A DNA stretch of 64,000 bases, taken from Chamaesiphon minutus PCC 6605 (GTDB lineage Bacteria > Cyanobacteriota > Cyanobacteriia > Cyanobacteriales > Chamaesiphonaceae). Of this stretch, positions 18,705 to 25,672 are shown piece after piece. Location: positions 3,506,385-3,570,384 of the forward strand of contig NC_019697.1 in assembly GCF_000317145.1 (NCBI RefSeq), written 5' to 3'. Below the pieces are notes generated by a model that saw only the letters and a list, made by a program, of their open reading frames with translations, was not told the origin of the DNA and did not search any database. Numbering within the stretch: position 1 is the first letter of the stretch; each line of letters starts with the position of its first letter. A program made the translations under genes and the position numbers.

Positions 18705-19334
18705 ATGTGCAAAAAACTGTCACGTTTGTTGCTGTTACTATTGTGCGGTTGCACCCATACACCGATCGAGTCATCGGCACAAAGTCAGACTCAGGCACCG
18801 CTACCAAATCTGACGGCAGTGATGCAAGCGCAGACAGTGGAAATTTATAATGATTGGAACGGATATTCAGATATCACCCCAATTTTACGTCGTTATAAGT
18901 TACGCCTAGAGCGACAAAAATTCGTGGGCAACGCACATATTGCTGTCGGTGGCTATGGTGCCGCTGGAATTCATCAACAGCAAACAACCAGAGTAGCAAT
19001 CCCCGCAGATGTAAGTAAAAAATTTTTAGCAACACTAGCACAAACGCCGCTGCAAGTTGGGGTTTATCAACCGAGAAACTTGCGGCATGATGACTATCCC
19101 TCAATCGAGATTAAAGTTATCATATCGCCGCAGCAACAAGTAACCTTTAGTTCGCGCTCTCAGGCGAGCAACTATATCCCATGGAAAGTAACAGTTACCC
19201 GCGCAAATACGACCGCTGCGTATATTAGTAATTCACCCATCCCCGATCGGGCACTACAAGTACTCAAACCTTATCTGGCTAGTTCGGGGATCGATCGAAT
19301 TATCGAGCAACGGCGATATAAACGCAAAAAATAG
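18705..19334 (+). CDS. Putative lipoprotein of unknown function
   Basis: The 209-residue protein starts with two lysines, a leucine-rich core and a lipobox-like LCGC. Cys16 is the likely lipid-modified residue, placing it on a membrane outside the cytoplasm. The mature part begins with a Ser/Gln-rich linker (about 20-35) and continues as one soluble domain with VEIYNDWNGYSDITPI and an Ala/Gly-rich centre, ending in a basic tail (RRYKRKK). No family is recognised. The gene stands alone between pdhA and the kinase-like gene. Confidence 0.7.
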   Translation: MCKKLSRLLLLLLCGCTHTPIESSAQSQTQAPLPNLTAVMQAQTVEIYNDWNGYSDITPILRRYKLRLERQKFVGNAHIAVGGYGAAGIHQQQTTRVAIPADVSKKFLATLAQTPLQVGVYQPRNLRHDDYPSIEIKVIISPQQQVTFSSRSQASNYIPWKVTVTRANTTAAYISNSPIPDRALQVLKPYLASSGIDRIIEQRRYKRKK

Positions 19335-19670
19335 ACTTCCTGCGCTTGTCAGCGGTGAACTGCGATGAGAGCCTAGAGGGTAGTTATACAGAATGAAGAT
19401 TGCGTTTGTAATCGACTAAAAAATAGTAGGACGATCGGTAAAGCTCGATCTAAATAATGCCAAAGGAACCAAATCATTATTCGGCAACTCCTTAACTCCA
19501 AGCTGTAAAATTCACTGTCATACAGCGATCCTAAATAATTCATGAGAATCTCTATTCTATTTTCTGCACCCTCTGCGCCTAGAGCGGTTAAAAATAGATC
19601 GAGATCGAATCTCACAAATGATTTAGAATTGCTATAGTTTCGATCTCCGTAACTTGAGCGAGCACATCGT
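19335..19670. other. Intergenic stretch with no convincing gene
   Basis: These 336 bp hold no credible gene. A minus-strand open frame at 19373-19615 has an odd composition and no ribosome site. The region presumably carries the promoter of the kinase-like gene at 19671. Confidence 0.55.
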
Positions 19671-21935
19671 ATGCTACCAATTGCCCCAGATACTCTTTTG
19701 CAGCAACGTTACCGCATCCTCAACATCCTAGAAGAGGGAGGATTGGTGCGGACATATCTCGCGACCGATCGCCAATATCCCGATGCCTATTACTCGATCG
19801 AGGAATTGACTCCTTTTTCGCAATTTTCTAGTGCTGTAGTCAAAGCCAAAGAGCTTTTTAAGCACGAAGCCACTTTACTCGAACGGCTCGATCTGCCGCA
19901 GTTGCCCCGCTTTTGGACGACGTTTGAAGAACAAAATCGCCTCTTTTTAGTGCGAGATTATATTCAGGGCAAAACCTACGGTCAAATTTTGGCAGAACAT
20001 CGCGATCTGGGGACGGTGTTGAGCGAAAGTGAAGTCTGGCAGTTGTTATTAAAAATTTTGCCAGCAATCGGGTACATTCACACTCAAGGCGTCATCCATC
20101 GCGATATCTGCCCCGAACATATCGTGCGCCGCCAGAGCGATGGCTTGCCCGTACTTATCGACTTTGGCATTGTCAAAGAATTTGCCAATCAACTCCAAGC
20201 GGTGCCTTTCAATGGTGGCGTTTCTGTAGGGCGCACGGGCTACGTACCCAGCGAACAAATCCACGGCGGTCGAGTTTATCCTCATAGCGATCTTTACGCC
20301 CTAGCAGTAACGGCGATCGTCTTATTAACTGGTAAAGAACCTAGTGCTCTGTTTGAAAACGAGCGGATGAACTGGGACTGGCGCAGATGGACGCAAATCG
20401 ACGATCGATTTGCCAATTGCCTGAGCAAAATGTTGAGTCCCAATCCCGAAGATCGCTACCAATCCGCCGCCGAAGTCGAAAGCGATCTGCGTGCCGTTGC
20501 CAGTCCCACTCCACAACCGATCGATCTGCCACCAATCGTCCCCAATCGTCTTTCTGCTGTGCCCACCGTTGCCGTCGGCGGTAAAGTTCCGCCCGCTGCT
20601 GACGGTGCGCAAACGGCAATTACCAATCTCGAACGCAAATCGATCTGGGAAAAGCCGCAAGTATTTATTCCAGTGGGAATTCTTATTTCCCTCTTGGCTG
20701 GTTTTGGCTCCTGGTTTGGCGTGAGCCAACTCCTACACCGTGAATCTTCAGATCCAGTTGCCACCACGCCACCCAAACAGATCGACTTTAACAATCCCAC
20801 AATTCCGACCGATACTACCAACCCCAGCCCTACTAACAGCGATGCGATCCAACCAGAAATGGATCGACCGATTTTCAGAGAGGGCATGGTGAGCACCGAG
20901 AACTCTGTCAAATATCGAGTTGCCGCGCTAGCTGGTCAAAATCTAGATATTCAGCTAGTTTTTGCTGGCAGTCAAACCAGTTCCGCTCCCTCAACATCTA
21001 CCGCATCGACGACAAATCCGGCAACATCGCTTTCTAGTCCGAGCGCGAGCATGTCGCCCAGCCCGAGTACGACCAATGATGCTCAGTCCCAGAATCCACC
21101 CATCTCCGTGCCGACGATGGCCGCAACTCAAGTCCTAATGACGATTCTGACGCCAACTGGCAGCCCGATCGATTCGCAAGCCGATCGGGTAGTTGGTTGG
21201 CGCGGATCGGTGCCCACCACAGGCGAATACACGATCGAGTTGCGCCCGATTCAAGGCTTAAAGGGTAATGCCTTTCCATACAAACTCAGCGTCACTCAAA
21301 TTGCCGCTATCCCTTCACCCACATCCACTGTCCCTAGTACGCCCATCCCAGACGCGACAGCCATCCCAGACGCGACAGTCACGCCAGCCGTACCAGTGCC
21401 CGACGATAGTAGTGGCATCGATCCGACACCTAATACTAGCCCTAGCACGACTCAGCCCACAGACGACGGACTTCCCAGCTCTTTCCCCGCTCCCATCCCC
21501 AGCGTCTCGACCTCACCCAGCCCAACCGAAACCCTCAGCCCCAGACGCAATCGCCGCCGCAATCGCACGGAATCCTCAACTAGTTCCACCACTAGGCAAC
21601 GCATACGGAACAACGAATCAAACGAAGGAGCAACTTCTACCCGTCGCCGCAGACGCAACCGCGTCGTCGAATCTAGCGACGAATCAACTGCCACTTCCAC
21701 TCCTCGCCGCAGACGCAATCGCGTCGAATCTGGCAACCAGACAACTTCTACTTCAACTACCCGTCGCAGACGCAATCGGACGACTCAAGCCACACCGGAG
21801 TCGAGTTCATCTACAACAAATTCCGGCAATACTCAGCCTAGCAATACGCCCAGCCCCGAACCCTCCGTCGGCATCCCCGTACCCCCAGCCAAAACTAACA
21901 CCTCACCGAATAGCGGGGTTACCGATACGGAATAG
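19671..21935 (+). CDS. Serine/threonine kinase-like membrane protein, probable pseudokinase
   Basis: The 754-residue protein has a eukaryotic-type protein kinase fold at about residues 12-275. A membrane segment at about 327-350 (VFIPVGILISLLAGFGSWFG) leads to a Ser/Thr/Pro-rich outer region. Catalytic motifs are degraded. The glycine loop reads EEGGLVRTYLA. The ATP-anchoring lysine of the VAIK strand is Glu44 (YSIEELTPF). The catalytic loop is HRDICPEHI, so the usual Lys and Asn are Cys147 and His150. DFG (164-166) remains. It is more likely a signal-binding or scaffold protein than an active kinase. The C-terminal part holds several (R)RRRNR clusters in an acidic/Ser/Thr background. The start is an ATG at 19671. 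Confidence 0.85.
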   Translation: MLPIAPDTLLQQRYRILNILEEGGLVRTYLATDRQYPDAYYSIEELTPFSQFSSAVVKAKELFKHEATLLERLDLPQLPRFWTTFEEQNRLFLVRDYIQGKTYGQILAEHRDLGTVLSESEVWQLLLKILPAIGYIHTQGVIHRDICPEHIVRRQSDGLPVLIDFGIVKEFANQLQAVPFNGGVSVGRTGYVPSEQIHGGRVYPHSDLYALAVTAIVLLTGKEPSALFENERMNWDWRRWTQIDDRFANCLSKMLSPNPEDRYQSAAEVESDLRAVASPTPQPIDLPPIVPNRLSAVPTVAVGGKVPPAADGAQTAITNLERKSIWEKPQVFIPVGILISLLAGFGSWFGVSQLLHRESSDPVATTPPKQIDFNNPTIPTDTTNPSPTNSDAIQPEMDRPIFREGMVSTENSVKYRVAALAGQNLDIQLVFAGSQTSSAPSTSTASTTNPATSLSSPSASMSPSPSTTNDAQSQNPPISVPTMAATQVLMTILTPTGSPIDSQADRVVGWRGSVPTTGEYTIELRPIQGLKGNAFPYKLSVTQIAAIPSPTSTVPSTPIPDATAIPDATVTPAVPVPDDSSGIDPTPNTSPSTTQPTDDGLPSSFPAPIPSVSTSPSPTETLSPRRNRRRNRTESSTSSTTRQRIRNNESNEGATSTRRRRRNRVVESSDESTATSTPRRRRNRVESGNQTTSTSTTRRRRNRTTQATPESSSSTTNSGNTQPSNTPSPEPSVGIPVPPAKTNTSPNSGVTDTE
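21540..21780 (+). repeat. Arginine-cluster repeats in the kinase-like gene
   Basis: Four to five imperfect copies of a CGCCGCAGACGCAAYCGC block, encoding RRRRNR followed by Ser/Thr/Glu, lie in the extracytoplasmic part of the gene. The copies are close in DNA sequence, which suggests repeat expansion. Confidence 0.7.
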
Positions 21936-21961
21936 TGGATAGTGGATAGTGGACGCAAGCG

Positions 21962-22015
21962 TTTCCCCTTTCCCCCTTTCCCCCTCTCTCCCTCTCTCCC
22001 TCTCCCCCTCTCCCC
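21962..22015. repeat. 54-nt polypyrimidine tract upstream of bioD
   Basis: An uninterrupted run of C and T made of TTTCCCC and CTCTCCC repeats ends 13 bp before the bioD ATG. Mirror-like purine/pyrimidine tracts can form triplex DNA; a role here is only a possibility. Confidence 0.85.
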
Positions 22016-22028
22016 AACACCTATCGAC

Positions 22029-22727
22029 ATGCTCCTGATCTCCAGTACCGACACAGAGGCGGGTAAAACCGCTCTTACAGCCACCTTGGCAGCATATGGG
22101 CGGAAGTATCGCCCGCAGCAAAATTGGGGGATTCTCAAGCCAATTCAGTGCGGTAATGGCGATCGAGAGTTTTATAGTCGGGTGTTCGATCGATCGATCG
22201 AGGATATCAATCCGATTTATTTAGCAGCTCCACTCGCACCCCCGATCGCCGCCGCACAAGCTGGGACTAATATCGAGCTGGGAGTGGCTTGGCAAGCTCT
22301 CCAGCGGATGCGTCAGCAATATGATTTCGTCTTGGTAGAAGGCATTGGGGGTTTAGGGACGCCGCTAACGGCGGAACTTGTGGTTGCAGATCTCGCAAGG
22401 GAGTGGCGATTGCCGACAGTTTTAGTCGTCCCAGTCAAACTCGGCGCGATCGGTTTAGCTGTGGCTAATGTGGCTTTAGCCAAACATTATAATGTTCAGT
22501 TACGTGGCATTGTCCTCAATTGTCCTGAGCCACTCTCAGACGCAGAAATCGCCAACTTTGCCCCAGCAGAGCTGATTCAATCGCTCACTAGCACTCCCGT
22601 TCTCGGTTGCCTTCCTTATTTGCCAAATCTGGAAGATCTCGACTTATTAGCCGCCGCCGCCGCCAATCTCGAATTGGAGGTATTATTACCAAATCTGGCT
22701 TACGGTGGGCGACAGGTGAGAGTTTAA
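22029..22727 (+). CDS. bioD: Dethiobiotin synthetase
   Basis: BioD closes the ureido ring of dethiobiotin from 7,8-diaminopelargonate, CO2 and ATP. The P-loop-like N-terminus is LLISSTDTEAGKTALTATL, and the second nucleotide-site motif is VLVEGIGGLGTPL. Later phrases VVPVKLGAIGLAVANVAL and RGIVLNCPE fit the family. The frame is open from 21942, but those residues come from the pyrimidine tract, so the ATG at 22029 (232 residues) is the start. It is not linked to other biotin genes here. Confidence 0.92.
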   Translation: MLLISSTDTEAGKTALTATLAAYGRKYRPQQNWGILKPIQCGNGDREFYSRVFDRSIEDINPIYLAAPLAPPIAAAQAGTNIELGVAWQALQRMRQQYDFVLVEGIGGLGTPLTAELVVADLAREWRLPTVLVVPVKLGAIGLAVANVALAKHYNVQLRGIVLNCPEPLSDAEIANFAPAELIQSLTSTPVLGCLPYLPNLEDLDLLAAAAANLELEVLLPNLAYGGRQVRV

Positions 22728-22801
22728 TGAAGGCAGAGGGCAGAGGGCAAAAGGCAAAGGGCAAAAGGGAAAAGGCAAAGGGCAAAGAAAATAAGACAGT
22801 T

Positions 22802-22862
22802 TACCCGTCTACCCATCCACCCATCTACCCATCTACCCATCTACCCATCCACCCATCTACTC
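22802..22862. repeat. Octamer tandem repeat ACCCATCT/ACCCATCC upstream of trmD
   Basis: About seven tandem octamers lie between bioD and trmD, and end just before the TrmD start region. Purine-rich AGGGCAAA units precede them (about 22738-22788). A related CCACCCAT array lies at 34180-34244, and its complement at about 54025-54050. Confidence 0.85.
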
Positions 22863-22884
22863 CCTGCTTTTCAAACAGTTCCCG

Positions 22885-23574
22885 ATGCGTTTTGACATAA
22901 TTACCTTATTTCCCGAATTTTTTACCTCCCCCCTTGGTTGTGGCTTGATGGCAAAAGCCTTAGCCAAACAGATTGCGTCGGTACATGTTACCAATCCGCG
23001 CGATTTTACATTCGATCGACACCACAAGGTCGATGATGAGTCTTATGGGGGTGGCGTGGGGATGGTGATCAAGCCAGAACCGATTTTTGCAGCGGTGGAG
23101 TCGTTGCCGCATTTCGATCGTTCTCAGGTATTACTAATGAGTCCTCAAGGCGAAAAGATCGATCGAGCCTTATTTGAGGAATTACAGAATAATTGCGATC
23201 GATTGGTGTTAATTTGCGGTCATTATGAAGGGATCGACGAGCGGGTAATGAATATTGTCGATCGCGAAATTTCTTTAGGTGATTTCGTGTTGACTTGTGG
23301 CGAAATTCCCGCGCTCACCCTGATTAATGGCATCACGCGATTGTTACCTGGAACTGTCGGTAAAGTAGAATCTCTCAAAGCCGATAGTTTTGAAGATGGC
23401 TTACTCGATTACCCGCACTATACGCGTCCGCCAGAATTTCGCGGGTGGCGCGTGCCTGATGTCCTAATGTCTGGCAATCACGAAAAAATCGCCCAATGGC
23501 GACATCAACAACAACTCGATCGTACCCAGGCAAAACGTCCCGATCTATATACTAAATGGCTAGAAAATACTTGA
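22885..23574 (+). CDS. trmD: tRNA (guanine-N1-)-methyltransferase
   Basis: TrmD makes m1G at position 37 of tRNAs that read CNN codons, which prevents frameshifting. The 229-residue protein shows the opening MRFDIITLFPEFF, DESYGGGVGMV near residue 51, and the SAM-binding trefoil-knot phrases LICGHYEGIDERV and LGDFVLTCGEIPAL. The end YTRPPEFRGWRVPDVLMSGNH is diagnostic. The start is an ATG at 22885, and the length is standard. Confidence 0.97.
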   Translation: MRFDIITLFPEFFTSPLGCGLMAKALAKQIASVHVTNPRDFTFDRHHKVDDESYGGGVGMVIKPEPIFAAVESLPHFDRSQVLLMSPQGEKIDRALFEELQNNCDRLVLICGHYEGIDERVMNIVDREISLGDFVLTCGEIPALTLINGITRLLPGTVGKVESLKADSFEDGLLDYPHYTRPPEFRGWRVPDVLMSGNHEKIAQWRHQQQLDRTQAKRPDLYTKWLENT

Positions 23575-23705
23575 GCATCAAAGGAGTGTTGGCAGTTATT
23601 GCCATTAATTATTCCTAGATGACCTTGAATTTTCCCAGATCTTTACCGTATACCCGATCGCCACATCAATAGATCGATCTTTCAAACCACTTACTAGTTG
23701 AGCTT

Positions 23706-24704
23706 ATGCGGACACCGATTGAATTACCGGATCATCGCGGTCTGATTTGTGGTTTTTTACTATGCCCTCAATTACCGCCACAGCAACTAGAATGGGACGC
23801 CCTAGCAGAAGAATTAGGCACTGCCGATCGCTTAATCTGGTTGCATTTCAATCTCGCTGATGTCCGCGCTCGCACCTGGATTTCTAATTGCGAGTATATC
23901 CCAGCAGTGGCTAGAGAGATGTTGTTAGATTCAGCGCCACATATTCAAATAGAATCGCTTAAAGATGGTTTTGTAGGTATATTAGGCGACTTACATTATC
24001 AATTTGATGCCGAGCCAGATAGTTTGGGGTTGGTACGGATCTATCTCGATCGGGGGTGTCTGATTTCTGTGCGCGGACGACCTCTCAAAGCGACCGATCG
24101 ATTGCGGTTAGCTCTGCTGCATGGAGAGCAGATCGAGACATCCATCGATCTGTTGGTGCATTTACTAGAATACATGACCGAGATATTTAGTAGTGTGACG
24201 ATCGATATTCGTGAGGTGGTAGATGAGATCGAAGACCAGCTTCTCAAAGGAAATTTTCAAGATAAACGTGGGGAAATAGGCACCGCACGTAGAGGTTTGG
24301 CTAGATTGCGCCGTCACCTCACTGGCAACCGACAGGCATTATCTCAACGGTTGATACCCCGTTTACCAGCTTGGTGCCGAGAAATCGATGTTTCGGAACT
24401 TCGCCGCAATCTCGAACGATTAGATGCCGTCATTCAGGATTTAGAATTAGTTCAGGAGCGCGCGAGATTACTTCAAGAAGAAATTGCTGGGCAACTTCAA
24501 GAGACTGTCAACCAGAACTTGTATATGTTGTCGATCGTCACTACTATCTTTTTACCCATTACCTTGATTACAGGGATATTTGGCATGAATGTTGGTGGTA
24601 TGCCTTGGACACAAGAGCCAATCGGTTTCTGGTGGGCAATCTTGACGATGGTCGTTACCTTGTCGATGACTTTGTTTCTATTACGGCGACAGCAATTATT
24701 CTAA
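23706..24704 (+). CDS. CorA/ZntB-type divalent metal ion transporter
   Basis: The 332-residue protein has a soluble N-terminal domain, a long coiled helix (about 190-275), and two C-terminal membrane helices joined by the GMN loop (GIFGMNVGGMPW). The phrase NVGGMPW rather than a CorA-like NF..MP is closer to the ZntB branch, whose members import zinc. CorA-type magnesium transport is the alternative. The ion cannot be decided from sequence. A strong hairpin follows the stop. Confidence 0.88.
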   Translation: MRTPIELPDHRGLICGFLLCPQLPPQQLEWDALAEELGTADRLIWLHFNLADVRARTWISNCEYIPAVAREMLLDSAPHIQIESLKDGFVGILGDLHYQFDAEPDSLGLVRIYLDRGCLISVRGRPLKATDRLRLALLHGEQIETSIDLLVHLLEYMTEIFSSVTIDIREVVDEIEDQLLKGNFQDKRGEIGTARRGLARLRRHLTGNRQALSQRLIPRLPAWCREIDVSELRRNLERLDAVIQDLELVQERARLLQEEIAGQLQETVNQNLYMLSIVTTIFLPITLITGIFGMNVGGMPWTQEPIGFWWAILTMVVTLSMTLFLLRRQQLF

Positions 24705-24727
24705 TCGCTGTTCGATACTCACGAAAA

Positions 24728-24758
24728 AGCCTTCTCCTGTTAGAGAAGGCTCGATTTT
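24728..24758. terminator. Bidirectional terminator after the ZntB-like gene
   Basis: AGCCTTCTC and GAGAAGGCT form a perfect 9-bp stem with the loop CTGTTA, followed by CGATTTT. On the other strand the stem is followed by TTTTTCG, so it can serve both converging genes. Confidence 0.88.
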
Positions 24759-24760
24759 GT

Positions 24761-24792
24761 CTTAACGATCTGATGATTTCCAGATCGTTAAG
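24761..24792. terminator. Second hairpin between converging genes
   Basis: CTTAACGATCTG and CAGATCGTTAAG form a perfect 12-bp stem with an 8-nt loop, just beyond the stop of the minus-strand porin-like gene at 24798. Confidence 0.7.
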
Positions 24793-24797
24793 AGTCT

Positions 24798-25259
24798 CTA
24801 GAATTTGAAACCAGCACCCAGAGTTACGAGCGTGCTAGAATTGTTGCTGCTTAAGGGCACATCTAATGCTGCTTTTAATTGAATTGTGTCGGTGACATCA
24901 AAATCTGCACCGCCAGTGAAGGCAACAGTTGTGTTGCTACCAGCACCGGAGTTAATAAATACAGAACCACCGATAAAAGGAGTGATTTGAACTTTGCCGC
25001 CTCTGTTGGACAAGTCGAAATCATAAGTAAGACCGCTACCAAAGGTGGTACCACCGCTGGGGAAGTAGATAAATGGGCGGAGGGAGAGATTGTCGCTAAC
25101 TCTAAATTTAGAATTTACGCCAACAGTTGTTTGTCCGCCACCGATTGCTAGGGCTGGTCCGATTACGTTCTGACCCACTTGTGCTTTTGCTGGTGCGCTC
25201 ATACTTAGAGCAGCAACTGACGAGCACAACATAACTAATGCAACAATATTTTTTTTCAT
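24798..25259 (-). CDS. Small exported beta-barrel-like protein
   Basis: The 153-residue protein has a classic signal peptide (MKKNIVALVMLCSSVAALSM, cut near APAKA-Q27). A mature part of short amphipathic strands rich in Gly, Ser, Thr and Asn follows, closing with the barrel-type C-terminus GAGFKF. It is probably a small outer-membrane barrel with about eight strands. Its exact family is unknown. A pair of hairpins follows the gene. Confidence 0.75.
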   Translation of the reverse strand: MKKNIVALVMLCSSVAALSMSAPAKAQVGQNVIGPALAIGGGQTTVGVNSKFRVSDNLSLRPFIYFPSGGTTFGSGLTYDFDLSNRGGKVQITPFIGGSVFINSGAGSNTTVAFTGGADFDVTDTIQLKAALDVPLSSNNSSTLVTLGAGFKF

Positions 25260-25526
25260 CTTGGGTTTCTCGTTTTTTAAGTAGAGTCGCTCGACTAACT
25301 ATGTTTGGTGTTTCTATTAGACAAAGAAACTTTTTTTAAGCCAACTTTTGTCTCGGTCGAGCTTCAGGTGTAAGTTTTTTCCTGATTACTCCACCTTGAC
25401 GCGGCTGGATTACGAAATGTTCCAAACAAAATTTTGCTAGCTACTTAATAGATGCAGTCGTTCGCGGAGCTTACCGGAGGTAATCGATCTGTCGAGTCGG
25501 ATAATTTTTGACATTTGGCCATAAAA

Positions 25527-25566
25527 ATCAGGAGAAGCGACGATCGCGATCGTCGCTTCTCCTGAT
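25527..25566. terminator. 40-bp perfect palindrome downstream of glgP
   Basis: The arm ATCAGGAGAAGCGACGATCG is followed directly by its exact complement, with the HIP1 core GCGATCGC-like centre. TTTTAT follows it on the minus strand and GGTTTT on the plus strand. It can end glgP transcripts and can act in both directions. Confidence 0.85.
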
Positions 25567-25635
25567 GGTTTTGCTAATTTTTAGTCAGCATTAGCAGGAT
25601 TGGTCTACTGATAAGTAGTCTCATCTCTCATTTCT

Positions 25636-25670
25636 GCTAAAGCCTAAACCCTAAAGCCTAAACCCTAGTC
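25636..25670. repeat. Short CCTAAAG/CCTAAAC heptamer array after glgP
   Basis: Five heptamers (GCTAAAG, CCTAAAC, CCTAAAG, CCTAAAC, CCTAGTC) end just before the glgP stop codon. They belong to the same heptamer family as at 18518, 34061, 42284 and 53322. Confidence 0.8.
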
Positions 25671-25672
25671 CT

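Larger units (their letters stand above)
25260..25672. other. Intergenic region between glgP and the barrel gene
   Basis: These 413 bp hold the leader of the minus-strand barrel gene, a 40-bp perfect palindrome (25527-25566) and a CCTAAAG-type heptamer array (25636-25670). No gene is seen. Confidence 0.65.

Noticed and set aside
19373-19615. Minus-strand open frame of 80 residues
   Set aside because: Composition looks random and no start signal is seen.
21268-21942. Plus-strand Pro/Ser-rich open frame overlapping the kinase-like gene
   Set aside because: It is a frame shadow of the Ser/Pro-coding region; the kinase frame continues through it to its own stop.
22607-22900. Open frame across the end of bioD and the repeat before trmD
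   Set aside because: Its second half is only translated octamer repeat (STHPPIYPSTH).
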